This document shows, piece by piece, positions 1 through 13,400 of a stretch of 64,000 bases of DNA. How positions within the stretch are numbered: the first letter of the stretch is position 1; each line of letters begins with the position of its first letter. The translations under genes and the position numbers were made by a program. A model generated the notes under the pieces. That model saw nothing but the letters and a program-made list of their open reading frames with translations. It had not been told where the DNA came from and did not search any database. The stretch comes from Labia minor (taxonomy: Eukaryota; Arthropoda; Insecta; Dermaptera; Spongiphoridae), in contig OY720344.1 of NCBI GenBank assembly GCA_963082975.1, forward strand, positions 81,208,053 to 81,272,052, read 5' to 3'.

Positions 1-1711
1 ACAAGTTTGGAGGCACAGTAAGAAAAAACTAAGAGAAAAAAAAAATAAAACAACTACACTACTTGCTAAAACAATAGCTTCACATGTCTTACAGGTGAAA
101 TTTAGAACAATGAAAGTCATTAGTAATTTTCTGTACACATTTTTAAAAATTTTTCTCAAATGATGTCGCAGGGCGTTAATGAATTAAAAAAATATTCAAT
201 TTTAGAGTATATCATTTGATTTTATTCATAACACTATAATAAACCAGTTTTAAATAAATTTAGTATTTTTTTATTAATAGGTAGGTATTATATTTTTTTA
301 AAAAATTTTATTGGCCCTCATGATCAAAACCCATTTGACATATTAATTTGCAGATCAAGAAAATTAAATATTTATAAATTAAAAATTTTGGTGAGATTTG
401 ACCCTTGGTCCTCGAGTTCAAGTAGCATAACATTATTGTTTATATTTATTTAAACAAATTACTACTCATTGAATAAGATAAATATAATATATATAGTATA
501 TATAGATATATATATATAGGTAGTTTTTTCTAATTATCTAAAACTGTCTATTCAATTAAGTATTCAACGATGATGATAAAAACTCTATAGGTTTGAATGT
601 TTTTTTATTCTTTTTAATAAATTTTTTAGTAGATTAAGAAATGACCGAGAGTACAAAAGAATTGCACCTTTCTCTTTAAAGAGAGAAATTAATTTCTATT
701 ATGGCGGAATCCCCATTGCGTTTTGCTTCTCTCCTTGAAACTCAGACCAACAACTACTGACTTTTAATTTAACTTTGTTCGTTTTAATCGCTTTAATTCT
801 GGGGTTCTGTTAACAAAAGGCGGAACACCCCACCTTTCCCTTTCCATTGTGAACAATTTATGGGATCATTTCTTTTTTTTTATTTGTTAAGGTAATTTTA
901 TGAGAGAATAAAAAGAGAAGAAACTCTTGGGAGAAATTGATTCGTTTGGAAACAACGTAAACCACAGGGATACATACCATTTATTGATCAAAATGTATAG
1001 TGCAAATGAAATTTTCTTCGTCGATTTTAACTAAGTCAAAAATATGTATAATTGGTTGCCAAAATCACCAGACCTTCCAATTTTTCACAGGAAAACAAAG
1101 GTGAACATCTTGAAGCCTATAATTAAGACATATTTCCAGAATTTTGACTAAACTTATAGGAAAAAAATAATAAATTAAACTATAAATGTATAGTTGATAT
1201 AACGAACCATAGTCTTGAAGAGAGTATTGATAGATAACTGAAACGTCGACATAATGATTGGAGGTGGGGAATGATGAGAGTTTCATTTCTAAATCATGTT
1301 TTTGTTAACTGATCGTTGACTTCTAATCGAATATTTAAAGATATTAAATTTTAAAATTTAAAATTTATTTTTTTAGTGGGGTAAGGACCGAAAGGAGAAT
1401 CTTTTTTCCTTACTATAGTTTTAAAAACAAACTTATTATAATTTTATTATTAAGAATTGAAAGTGAAACAATTACATTTAAATAAACTTAAGAGTTAAAT
1501 TCTATAATTGTAATATAAAATAATATTAAAATAATTATTTTTTAAAATTCTTATCAAAGATTAACTTATTTATTTATTTTTTTTGTTAGTTTTTGAAATC
1601 TATGTCCCATTTCAATTATTTAATTTTAAATTTAATTAAACTTGGTGACAAGTTTGCTATTCCTGGTCAAAAACAATTTTATTTAAATGTGGTTCAAATT
1701 TAATAAAATAA

Positions 1712-2565
1712 TACCTGGTACACCGAGCAATCGCTCGGCTGTTTAAGAAATATTGATATACAATTTTTTAAATTATTTATTACAATTAATGAATGAGATT
1801 TCTAAAAATTGTTCATTAAAAATATATTTTTTTAAGTGGTACAAATTAATTCAAATAACTCGATTATCATTTCAAGATGAAAACAATATTCAAATTTGCT
1901 TGATAAAATATTTGATCTTATATATTATTTGTTAATATTTTGTTATACTTAGATGGCTTTAGTTTTATATTTTCAAAAGTAGGAATAGCTTGTAGTTTAT
2001 TTCGACCAAGGATTACTTATGCTAACAACATAATTTCTAAAATTATATTACCATTTATATTCCTTTAATATATAATAAAATAATATTTATAAAATAGATA
2101 ATTCAATTATTATTTAAGTCTAATAACGATACGACTCACCATTTCTATCTTGATATAACTTGAATGACATAAAATATTTTAAATATAAAAAAATGATTAA
2201 AAAGAATATGACAGGAGACAGTCACCCAGTTCTTTAGAGATAAATTTGATTCTAAAATATTATTAAAATAAATATTTTTAATTTTTTTTCGAAATTAAAT
2301 AAAAGATTTTAAAATATTTTAAATATAAAAAATATTAATACATTATCAAGTAAAATAGAATGGGGGGGGGGGAGGAAAATTTTAATATGGATGACGTAGT
2401 TGCTGATGTCATTTAAATTTATCATTTTAAATTGATAAAATACTAATGAAGATGATTTTTCTCGAGGCTGAAACCAATACAGATCGATTTTTCTTTATAA
2501 ATATTATCTATGGTATAAATTTCAAAAAAATCCTTAGAGCGGTTTAATATCTCAAAAATATACAA

Positions 2566-2590
<25 letters not shown>
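1712..2590 (-). mobile_element. Hairpin-ended Helitron-like element, copy on - strand
   Basis: The 3' end is a CCGAG-caatcg-CTCGG hairpin (1723-1738), read on the - strand as hairpin then GTGTACCAGGTATT. Internal parts (2265-2340 and 2440-2550) match, in reverse, 34021-34090 and 33845-33905. The (TA)n at 2569-2590 marks the other end. Non-autonomous; no protein. Confidence 0.5.
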
Positions 2591-2596
<6 letters not shown>

Positions 2597-2911
2597 ATTT
2601 TTGCTAGTAAAATATGATAAAATGTATTGATTTCAAAAAATCATTGAATCCAATGAGAAAAATTTATTTAATATCTTTAATTTTTAAATTATTCTTTACA
2701 CTGGAATTTTACAAAAATATTTATGTATTATTGCAAGAGAGTAAATGAATATAATACAATAAAATATTGAAAATTGTTTAATTGCAATGCTTTAATGGGG
2801 AAGGAGATATATTTAATTTTAAGTTAATTTTTTACTTATAATGCCAAATTTATTATTAAAAATGTTAATCTTAAATTTCATAAAATTACAATTAATTAAT
2901 ATAGGTTAGGT

Positions 2912-3114
2912 CAGTGATTCCCAAACTGTGAGCCGTGGCCCCTGGGGAGCCTCGACGCCGTCATAAGGGACTCACGGTTTAAAAAAAAAAATAAAAGGTA
3001 AACCGTTTGTCCCGGTTTGGTGTTTTCGAAATACGGTCACCCTAATTAAGGGAGCCGCGGAAAAAATCCGATGAATTATGGGATCCGTATACCGAAAAAG
3101 TTTGGGAACCTCCG
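2912..3114. mobile_element. hAT-type MITE with 8-bp target duplication
   Basis: Ends CAGTGATTCCCAAACT and, inverted, CGGAGGTTCCCAAACT. It is flanked by perfect 8-bp direct repeats GGTTAGGT at 2904-2911 and 3115-3122. TIR wording and 8-bp duplication are typical of hAT elements. At 203 bp it is non-autonomous. Confidence 0.85.
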
Positions 3115-3870
3115 GGTTAGGTTATTAAGTTTTTTTTTAATATTTGCATTCCGAATCTCCCCCTCACGAGTTCCCACCACCTTGTCACATCAAACTGCAA
3201 TATTAGAAGAATTTATTTTATCATAAGAATATCGAGTTTTTATCGAGTCGAACAAATTTCGAGTCCAGTTTGTCGGAATTAAATATATTATTTAAAAAAA
3301 CATAAAGAACAAACTATTCAAATAAAGAATTCAAAATTCAGATAAATATACATTTATATTTATAGGTATATGTATTTTTATTGAATGATAATCTTTATTA
3401 ATAACTTTCATCTGATTTATTCTATTCTCAGGGATGTTTGTTTTCGTTATCAATTACTTTTATTTTTATCTATAAATAATGATTTTCCGATATTACCATA
3501 AATCAAATCAAGAAATAGAATATAACATTGATGAATTATAGAGGACGAAGCCACCTTTTTATAATTTGTTATAGAATGTAAATCTATTGATTGATCAATA
3601 GAATATGTAAAATATAATACCTAAATATGATTTGAATTGAATTCAATGCGATGTCAATTTTCATCCATTAATAAATCGTTTGGAATTATAATAATATCAC
3701 GGGGTAAAAATATTATCTCTTTATTGGTACTAGAACAAATGAAAAACAAGAGAAAGATAAATATATTTTTTTGTTGTTGTTAAGTATATAATTAATATCC
3801 TATCAGCATCCTATTCATCCTAATTTTGGGTTGTAGTTTCAAGAAGGGTATAAAGTTGTTTAAGTTTAAT

Positions 3871-4165
3871 TTTTACCGACCGGCAATAGGAAGCGAAGGT
3901 ATTGTTTTCACACCAAATTTCACATGTGGAGATTTTTACATATCTCCACGAATCATGCATTTTGTTAACAGAAAAAAAATATTTTTAGCATAATGTCTGT
4001 CCGTCCGTCTGGGTGTTCGTATAGACGTGCACCGCTTGAACGGCTCAACAGATTTTGATAAAATTTGGTATATTTACTTAATTCATCAGTAGCATGAATT
4101 CTTTAACTTTTGGTATAAATCCGGAAACCGGAAGTGAGTTTACAAAGTATTAATTTTATAATTAT
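3871..4165 (+). repeat. Dispersed CCGACGATAGTAAGG repeat, copy 1
   Basis: Shares with 6066, 8385-8995, 25637, 26418 and 58495 the sequence ttgttttcacaccaaatttc, a hairpin (tggagatttttacatatctcca) and a gtctgtccgtcc run, followed by a segment ending ccggaaaccggaagtg. Family unknown; no intact ORF. Confidence 0.75.
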
Positions 4166-4209
4166 TGATGGAAAATATTTCACTTAAAATATAGTAGTAA
4201 TTAATAATA

Positions 4210-4440
4210 TTAACGTGTGGATTGGGTACCACCTGGAGTATTATTGTTATTCTCTTCACGATCCATTGTTGCTTATGGTTGTGGCTGTTAACTTCATTTT
4301 CTTTTTGTGTGTTCGTGAAGATCCGGGTCCTCCAGAATCCGAACGCCAAGTTGCCGCCTGGTGACGGGTGGGTTGAATACCACCTGGAGTATTATTGTTC
4401 TTCTCATCACGATCCATTGTTGCGTGTGGTTGCTTATTTT
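4210..4440 (-). repeat. Tandemly duplicated segment
   Basis: The unit taccacctggagtattattgtt ... gatccattgttgc occurs twice, near 4228-4280 and 4378-4430. On the - strand the second unit starts an ATG frame (MDRDEKNNNTPGGIQPTRH) of about 50 codons. Origin unknown, perhaps the start of a retroelement gag-like frame. Confidence 0.45.
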
Positions 4441-4528
4441 TGAAGTAATTCTACTGGTGCAGGGTTCTATTGAACCAGCCTGGAGCGGGAGGCAGCTGAT
4501 GTTAAATTGAATTTATTAGAAAAATTTA

Positions 4529-4585
4529 TTCTTAGTTGGAATCGAACGCCGACTTCATGTGTAGAAATTCTCGGCTAAGCTGCCT
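4529..4585 (-). mobile_element. tRNA-like SINE head
   Basis: On the - strand an A-box-like TTAGCCGAGAA and a B-box-like GCGTTCGATTCC have tRNA spacing. No full cloverleaf is expected; it looks like the head of a tRNA-derived SINE. Confidence 0.45.
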
Positions 4586-5169
4586 TTTTATTTATTTTAA
4601 GTTTTATATCTTTTAAGATTTATGACTTATGTTTATTAATTATTTACTTTAATTAAGAAAATAATCATCAAAATGAGTTTGCATAAAAATAGTCTTGATA
4701 TATCGATTTTTCATCTCAAAGCAATCTTGAATTTCAAATTAATGATGGTAGGTTCATTTCCATATTATAAATATACTTGGAACCACTAGGTATCATAATG
4801 ATATTTCTATTTACAATATTCATTGTTACGGCTAATAAATTTCAACCCACTTAATTCATCATAAACAATTCTTCATGAAAAGTATTGATTGTCGTTTTTC
4901 AGCAAGATTTTTTCAATGACCTCTTCATCAAACACGACTGCCGGATATACTTTTGAATTCGTTATAAGAATATTTCACAATTCACTTTTATTTCTTCGTT
5001 CATTTTTACATCCACAATTACAAAAACTAAATTACTGATCGATACTGATCTTTTTCAATGGTATCGAAAAACACCAAACTCGTTTAATATAAATGACAGT
5101 CAAATGAAAAGTAACCAATCAATTAAACTGATTTTATTTATTTATAGCATTGTTTGAAAAATAACAATT

Positions 5170-5960
5170 GACTATGATAATGTCAACTAACCTAAACAAT
5201 ACCACGTACCTAACCTAACTTTGTAAATGAATAGGTTTTTATTAATATAATTTTATTGGCGTTTGGGATTTATTTCCATTTTTAGCATCAATTACAATTG
5301 AATCGATTATTTCGAAAAGGTATTATCTCCAACAAATGTAATTCTTCAGGGGACTAAAAAAAATGATTTTTGAAAAAATTAAAATTTTTATTAAACTAGT
5401 TCTTCCGTGTTTCTTTTTAGCTATCTTCATGTAATATTAATTTGTGTTAATCAATATTTTAATAAATTAGTTTTGTACTGAAAATTCCAAAAAAAAATTT
5501 TTTGATATGTTCCCTTTTCGAAATAAACGTCCTTTGTTAGATTGAAATAAGTTAAACAATTTGTTACTATGGCTTGTTTTTTTATTTAAAAATATGAAAA
5601 AACTTTACAAAAATAATAATATACTAAAAACACAAGTATAATATGCAACAAATGTGATTTTTGATAAAATTTTGAACTATTTTTATTTTTGTAGACAATT
5701 TAAAAATCTTGGTCGTTATTTTCATTAGCTGTGGGCCACAAAAATATATCTTTTCGAAATAATTGATTCAATTTAATCTTGAAGTGAAGTTGTTGAAGTT
5801 CGATTCTTCGACTTTAACTTCGGCTGAGTAGAACCACATAGTTATAAAATATTTTTTGAATAGATATTAGAAAATATGTTTTTTTGATATTTTTGGTCAA
5901 TTTATCTTTTAAAATAAATAATTTTACACGAAAAATGAATCACCTGGTCTGACTGAACTA
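5170..5960 (+). repeat. Dispersed repeat interrupted by a MITE
   Basis: The same sequence occurs at 9268-9600 without the 470-bp insert. Outer parts: tcaactaacctaaacaatac ... and tgaagtgaagttgttgaagttcg. No coding content. Confidence 0.8.
5300..5769. mobile_element. 470-bp MITE with TIRs and AATT target duplication
   Basis: Ends GAATCGATTATTTCGAAAAG and, inverted, GAATCAATTATTTCGAAAAG, flanked by AATT at 5296-5299 and 5770-5773. The related copy at 9391-9394 has a single AATT and no insert, an empty site. Confidence 0.8.
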
Positions 5961-6065
5961 ATCTTAATACTAATAATCCTCGTCGTGAAAATTAATCTCA
6001 ATAATTAAAAAAAATGGTATTATGTTATTATATGTACTGGATGCTTTTGTTTTAATTTTTGTTTT

Positions 6066-6500
6066 TGTTACCGACCGACGATAGTAAGGGAGGTATTGTT
6101 TTCACACCAAATTTCACATGTGGAGATTTTTACATATCTCCACGAATCATGCATTTTCTTAACAGAAAAAAGTATTTTTAGTATTTTTTTGTCTGTCCGT
6201 CCGTCCGTCTGTCCGTATAGATGTGTACAGCCTGAACGACACTTTGTATTGGTTTTATCCTCGAGAAAAATCATATTTATTACTTTTTTCTTGATTTAAA
6301 ATTATATGACGCCATCCAGCCATTCATGACGTCACAGGCTGGTCTTACATATATATTATAAATAAAATACAATTAAAAATGTTTATATTTATTATTTATG
6401 TATCCATATCTGTTTTTATTACATTAATATATATATTAAAATTATTTGAAATTGTTTCTGTAGCTGGAAATTAATTTACTTCAAACCGTCGGTCGGTTCG
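6066..6500 (+). repeat. Dispersed CCGACGATAGTAAGG repeat, copy 2
   Basis: Same family as 3871, but its 3' half differs: catccagccattcatgacgtc then a TA-rich stretch to about 6530. The mirror copy is at 8375-8995. Confidence 0.75.
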
Positions 6501-7302
6501 GACCTGGCCACAGGTCAACTTAATTTTGTAGCTGGTAAAAGATAGAGAGAGTGAATGGCGAATTTATTTAATACTCAACGCTCTCTATTTTCTAATAGTA
6601 AATATTCGAATCCCAGACGTTGAATTTAATGGTTTGCTTTAAGAGAAAATAATTTCGCGTTCCATTCACTACCCTTGATTTTCTACAATGAGGAATAATA
6701 ATTATACGATACTACTTACCACCCAATTACTTCCTACGAATTCTTAGACAGCCAATGGTAAAATTTCCAAAGCATTTAGTTGAAAGTTCTCTTATCAAAA
6801 TATAAATTTAACTTCCTTCCCTCCCCACCATCCCATCTACCACTTAACAAAATTAAAATCTTAAACTTTATCATATGATTTTTTAAATTTTTTTTAATTC
6901 TTTTTATTTTAAGATATGTGTGTGTGTTATTTTACTCACCCATCACTCTATCTTCAATTATTATTTTTTGTATATATATATATATATAATAAATTAAATT
7001 AATCAATTTGGGATTCTTATTATTGTTTTAAAAGTTTAATCATTAATTTAATAAACTTACAAAAATGAGAATCAAATAAATTTAACTAAATTCTATGTAT
7101 CTGATTGTAAATCTATATATTTAATAAGACAGTGTCCGTCTGTACGCAAAAAACTCCAGAGCCTAAAATACAAGAAGTAGGGTAACCAAATTTTTCTGAG
7201 GTGAAGGGTACCTCAAATGATGAAAAATAAAAAAGAAATTAGAATCTTAGGTAACTCCTGAGCTGAGCTGTTCCATTTTCCAGAAATATATCTATATATT
7301 TA

Positions 7303-8078
7303 TCTATATATATATAAAGGAGAGTGTTTGTATGTATGTAATTTGTTTACTTTTTTGCTGTCATAGAAACAGATTTATATATATAATTAGAACCTCTCTC
7401 TCTCCCTCTATTTAAAATTTTAAAAAATTGAGTGTTCTAGCCAAATTAAGAAATTTAAATTCCTTATGCAACATTGATAGGTAAATGAATTGGACTGGAA
7501 GAGGAGACATATGATTAGAGAAATTGGGGAAAAATCAACCGAAATGTAATTAAACAAAAAAATTCAAGAATTATGCTACGGATACGACTTACATACAATT
7601 AACATACAAAATGTAGAATTTGAAAAAGTATAAATATTTAAATACTCAAGATCTCTAATCACGAAGGATAATAATCGAGAAGAATTTAAATCGACGTTGT
7701 AATTGAGTAACGCCTGTTATGCAGTAAAGGGGCTTATCTCATCAAAGGGGATCAAAATTAAAATATATAAAACAATTATTTTTCATGTTGATCGATGACT
7801 AGGGTGACTTTCGCAAACTGTAGAGACACAGAGTTAAATAAATATATACAATACAATAACATATACAATAATAATATATAATTAATTTACTGATTAAATT
7901 AAAATATATTTTACAAGAAAACAAATACATGTCTTATCTACTTATACTGATTGAAACAAAATGGATGAAAACCTTTTACATACAGACTTTCAACCAAATA
8001 CTATGTATCACTCGGAGGTACAGGGGGTGGAGCCCCCGTCTAGGTGTGAAGAGCGCCGAAGGCGCTCGGAGCAGCTAG
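7303..8078 (+). mobile_element. Non-autonomous Helitron A
   Basis: Begins TCTATATATATATAAAGG after an A, ends with hairpin GAGCGCC-gaa-GGCGCTC then CTAG before a T, as Helitrons do (5' TC, 3' hairpin plus CTRR, A/T target). It lacks Rep/helicase. It carries a decayed reverse transcriptase fragment at about 7480-7790 that it shares with Helitron B. Confidence 0.85.
7480..7790 (+). pseudogene. Non-LTR reverse transcriptase fragment inside Helitron A
   Basis: Similar to 20130-20230 and 53690-53890 (for example aattggggaaaaatcaa, aacatacaaaatgtagaatt, ggcttatctcatcaaa). Multiple stops; not functional. Confidence 0.6.
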
Positions 8079-8374
8079 TTATTATTTAATTTATTATTTA
8101 AATAATTACTCTGTACTTAGAAAATCCAAGTAAATTCGAAATCTAATAAAAATTGGATAAGATTCCTATCTATTTCTCAAGAATCACTATATAGGTATAT
8201 ATTGATAATCAATAGATTATATTCAAACAGAGGGGTATATTATAAGATAAGAATGGAAGGGTGCATGTCATTATTATTAATCTACCCAGCCAATTATTTT
8301 TTAGTCGTTATGACGTTACTTATATTCACACACAGTTAAGTATAAATTTTTTTAAAAAAGATTACCCAGTTAAA

Positions 8375-8998
8375 ATAAATAAGTTGACCTGTGGCCAGGT
8401 CCGAACCGACGGTTTGAAGTAAATTTATTTCCAGCTACAGAAACAATTTCAAATAATTTTAATAAATCTATTAATGTAATAAAATACAGATATGGATATA
8501 ACATAAATATTTTTAATTTTATTTTATTTATAATATATATGTAAGACCAGACTGTGACGTCATGAATGGCTGGATGACGTCATATAATTTTAAATTAAGA
8601 AAAAACTAATAAAGATGATATTTCTCGAGGATAAAACCAATACAAAGTGCATGATTCGTGGTGATATATAAAAAAATCTCCTCATGTGAAATTTGATGTG
8701 AAAATAACCCTTCCCTTCCTATCGTCGATCGCTAATACTACCACTTCCGGTTTCCGGATTTGCACCAAAAGTTGATCAATTCATCCCACTGATGCATTAA
8801 GTAAATATACCAAATTTCATCAAAATCAGTTCAGCCGTTCAGGCTGTACACATCTATACGGACGGACGGACGGACGGACAGACATCATGCTAAAAATACT
8901 TTTTTCTGTTAAGAAAATACATGATTCGTGGAGATATGTAAAAATCTCCACATGTGAAATTTGGTGTGAAAACAATACCTCCCTTACTATCGTCGTTA
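8375..8998 (-). repeat. Dispersed CCGACGATAGTAAGG repeat, copy 3, inverted and partly doubled
   Basis: Mirror image of 6066-6530 with an extra internal partial copy (8640-8790), so the hairpin and gtcc run appear with two sets of flanks. With copy 2 it forms a large inverted repeat around Helitron A. Confidence 0.7.
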
Positions 8999-9267
8999 AA
9001 ATGTACTGAAAGACTATTAGTATATATTTATATATATAAAATTTATATTATAAAATATTTGATAAATAAAAGTATATAGGTATACATATTTAAACATATT
9101 GTTTCCCATCTAAGTCGATCCAATGGATGTTACAATCAAATTTCTCTAAAATGAAATTTTCATTAATTTTTATTTCCCTTTCTAAATAAATATATACTCG
9201 TATATATGTCTAGTCCAGGATTTACTGCCTTTGCTGTCACTCTAACAGTTTTTTAGTATTTATAAAT

Positions 9268-9600
9268 GCTGACAAGATCAACTAACCTAAATAATACCAC
9301 GTACCTAAACTAACTTTATAAATTAATATGTTTTTATTAATATAATTTTATTGGCGTTTGGGATTTATTTCCATTTTTAGCATCAATTACAATTTAATCT
9401 TGAAGTGAAGTTGTTGAAGTTCGAAACTTCGACTTTAAGTTAGGCTGACTATAACCACAAAGTTATAAAATATTTTTTGAATAGATATTAGAAAATATAA
9501 TTTTTTGATATTTTTGGTCAATTTATCTTTTAAAATAAATAATTCTACATGAATACATAAATAAAATGAATCACTTGGTCTGACAGACACAAGGCACATT
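9268..9600 (+). repeat. Dispersed repeat, uninterrupted copy
   Basis: Matches 5170-5299 joined directly to 5770-5960. It provides the empty site for the MITE at 5300-5769. Confidence 0.8.
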
Positions 9601-10292
9601 CAGAGTTGTGAGACCAAATATTTCGTTATTCTAGTTTGATTGTCTGGAATCTCTGTTTGATATTAGGTTAAATTCACTTATTTTTTATAATCTAGTTCGT
9701 ATGATCTCTTTATTGCTATTTCAACAATTATAAATTTTAATTATATTTATTCAATCTATTTGATAATAATTTTTTTTATTTATTTTATATTTGTACTAAA
9801 TATTTGATTTTTTATTGATAAAAATGATGATGATTAAGTAGAAATGAGGCGTTAATGGTCTTAAATACTCTTAATATCTAATTATAATAATAATAATAAC
9901 AAATGATCTGTACATCTCAATTTTCTTTAAATCAAACTATATAAGTGGATGCATAGTGGACATATCATTATGCCATTTCCCGATATATTATTTTTATTAA
10001 CTATTAATAATATTATTTTACTTAAAATTTGTTTTTTCTAGCATAAGAAATAAAATTAATAAAGAATTTCTAAATTTACGATCACTTGAAAATGAGCTTG
10101 GTTTAAACGATCAATTTTTGTTTTTTTTATGCTAAAACATTGTAACATTAAACCTACAATAACGATTATTATATTCACTTGGAATATTTGAAACCACTTG
10201 AAAATAATCTTCTTCCATGCTTTCTATGAAAACGTTGTTTTACTGTTATTTTAATGTTTAAGTGATATAGTTGTTTTTTTATGTTGTTGCAG

Positions 10293-10428
10293 ACCGAAAA
10301 GCGGCTCAATGTTGCTTTACAGCCGCAAGAAGGTTCGCTATCGTCGAGATGGCTACTGTTGGAAAAAACGCAAAGACGGCAAGACAACGAGAGAAGATCA
10401 CATGAAGCTTAAAGTGCAGGGCACGGAG
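10293..10428 (+). CDS. Camta: Camta exon: CG-1 DNA-binding core
   Basis: Acceptor ttgttgcag, donor GAG|gttggt. The exon begins with the last base of an Arg codon and reads PKSGSMLLYSRKKVRYRRDG, then CWKKRKDGKTTREDHMKLK to QGTE. This is the most conserved part of CG-1, and the basic clusters (RKKVRYRR, KKRKDGK) also serve as a nuclear localisation signal in the family. It is the first Camta exon visible here, entered in phase 2. Confidence 0.96.
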
Positions 10429-13400
10429 GTTGGTTTTGAACGAAATGCACTGAAACTTTGAATCGAGACATAAAATTGGAAATATTTCATGTGACATTAA
10501 ATTTACATTTGAAATTTTCATTTAAAATGAATTATATATTTTTTAAATAATATTAATATACATATACATCAGGACTGATAAATTTACTTATTTAATTGTA
10601 CAGTACAATCTGCTGGCAATTCTAAAACGAATGTAAATAAATATAATTTTTTTATTTATTATTTTTATAAATTAAGTATATATATATATATATAGGCGTC
10701 GGGTTTGGTTTGTGAGGGGCATGGGGAGGCATGCCCCCCCCCCCCCCAAACATTGTGCAAAAAATAAATTTAAAATTGATTAGTTTTATAACTGAGAACC
10801 TAAAAGTAAAAAAACATTTTTAAATTATGTATAATCATTTATTTTGTCAAAAAATTTTCCGGGGGAGACCCCCGGACCTCCTTACCCCCTCTGCCCCCCA
10901 ACATAATAGATTACGCTACGGCACTGTATATGTAGATATATTAGAATAAATTACAAATTACAAAGTAGTGGAAATGAATAAATCAATATAATTATTAACA
11001 TTTTCTCCTCACCACCTAAATACAATGAGTGTTTAAATTCTTATTATTAAATATTTTTTTTAAATTTCAATTTTCAATTTTTAAAATAAATAGTTTCCAC
11101 TAGCTCTTAATGTTATCTATTAATTTCAATAAATTGGATTTACCACAATTTTCCAACTAGTCGTTGTTATTTCATAATTATAACTTTTTAAAAAAATTGT
11201 ATAGACATTCAATCGCACTATAACTTTTATAACTTTAAGATTTCTTCAAAGTGTTAGTTGGATCTCCATTATATCATCTTTAATAAAAGGGTAGCTTTCT
11301 TTTTTCGGTCCAAACTCAAACCCTGAAACCATTTAGTAGTGATAACAATGTTCTTTCAAGTTCGGTTACTCTCAATTTTTTTTATTATAATATCCCCTCA
11401 TTTATCTCTAACATTAAATAAATTCCTCTATTCTTGTATTTTGTAATCCATTCGATTCTCTCTCTCTCTCCCACACACTCTTTCAATTCTATTCATTATT
11501 TAATCCTTGGTCAAAACACTATACTAAATGAATCTCTGGCCTCTGCATTGTTTTCTCATCATCCTTTCTACAAAAATATTATTTTACATATTTAATCACA
11601 TTTGACTATAACTTACATTGTTAATTATCAAAATATTTATATGTAATCTTTAGCAACTTTACTTAAATACCAAAAACATTTTGATAAAACTAATTTATCG
11701 ACTATTTCAATGAAGGATCGTTCATTTCTAGTGTGATAACAAAATAATTCTACTATTTATTTATTAGTGTGTGTAATTTACCAAGGTAATTAAATGATTG
11801 CTTATTTTTGATATTGTTACAGTGTATCTATGGGTGTTATGTACATTCCGCAATCCTGCCAACGTTTCATCGACGATGCTATTGGCTGCTCCAGGTGATA
11901 ACTTTTTTAATCCATTTCATTTGTTATTAACGAAATGAAAATTCCTTGAGATGAATGAGATTGTATAGTTGTTTTTTGTTTTTGATGTTTAGAATCCCGA
12001 TATGGTCCTGGTACACTATCTAAATGTGCCGTACCCGGATGACAACAAACTTGCTGTGATTACTCCGTCTTTGGCGCTTTGGGCTGACAAAAAGGAATGG
12101 AGCAAAGAGGAACTCGTGAGCCAACTAAAGCCAATGTGTGAGTCTCCCGCGGCCCCCGTCGCCCCAAGAATCAACCAACACCACTTCCACCAACACCGAC
12201 AACACCCGGACCACGGTGACTCTCCGCCACTCTCTCTTCAATTCTCTCTCTCTCTCTCTCTCTCTCTTCTTCTTTCTCTATCTCATACTCTTCTCTCTCT
12301 CTCTCTTTATCTTACTATCTCTATTTCAACTCACTTACTCAACTCTACGACTCTACTCGAGTTTACTCTTTCTATCTTCTTTTTCTTACTTATTTCTATC
12401 ACTTGCTTACCAAGCTTGTTTTTGCCGGCTTCATTCACCCTTTTGCACTTTTGCATATTTTGGTTTGGTTTCTTCTTCTATTTATAAAAACATTATTATT
12501 TTTGTTTTAGTTTAGTTGATATATATTATTTATCTATTTCTAAATCTAGATGAATCCAATTTAAATAAACTTTTGAAAGATTATTTAATTATTTATATTA
12601 AATTCTTGAACTTTGCAAGATTAGATTTCAAGGCATCATGTTTGACAAATCAGAAACAAATCCACTCTTCTAGTTTTCAATAATAATTTAAAAATAACCA
12701 AATTATATCCATAATTTAGAGAATCTTTAATAAATAGTAATAAATAATTTTAATTTAAAAAATACTAATATAATAGTTTAATGATTCTAAATTTTAATGT
12801 GGATAATGTTGAACTATTTTTTTTTATATAGAAGAAACTAAATTTAAATCATTTAAAAGATAGCATTTAATAAATGTGTAATTGAAACCCAAGGTTTGCT
12901 TTCAAATTAATTAATTTTCTTGATGTCTATCAAGTCGGTTGCTGTCTAAGCAGAGGTTGAATGTTCAGTCCAACCGCTACTCTCAACTTTTATCTTAATT
13001 TCAAAAAAATCAAAAATCCTTTTTTCAGTAGCTTCCCAATTTTGATGACGTAATTTATGTGAATTTCATAACATTGCCCGGATTCCAGACCACAGCGTGG
13101 TATTATGTTAGACACGCTACTCACCAGAAATTCGTTAACTCTGGTGTAACTACCGAAATGTTCATAAAGCAAAAAACTAAATTCATTTGTGACTAAACCA
13201 TATATTTACATTTGAAATTAATTTATAAGTGTTATTTTCCAAATTATAAATACAAATTTAAATAACACTCAAGTTAAAAATAATTGTTAATCTTACATTT
13301 CTTTTTAATATTATATTATTTATTCTTTAGGAGTTTAAAAAGTAATTTTGAACCTTTTAAAAATTATAATCTCATCTAAATAAAATTTTTTCCAAATATA

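Larger units (their letters stand above)
1..10292. other. Upstream Camta intron or 5' flank, repeat-filled
   Basis: No coding exon could be supported. The N-terminal start of CG-1 (the WNTNEEIA-type segment in other CAMTAs) was looked for on this strand and not seen. The stretch contains the repeat copies listed separately and simple AT runs; 660-860 is less AT-rich but has only a 19-codon ATG frame (MAESPLRFASLLETQTNNY). Confidence 0.6.

Noticed and set aside
12002..12515. Long open frames (161 and 125 codons) across 12002-12515
   Set aside because: Only 12002-12137 is Camta; beyond the strong gtgagt donor the frame runs through a CT microsatellite and becomes Ser/Leu repeats.
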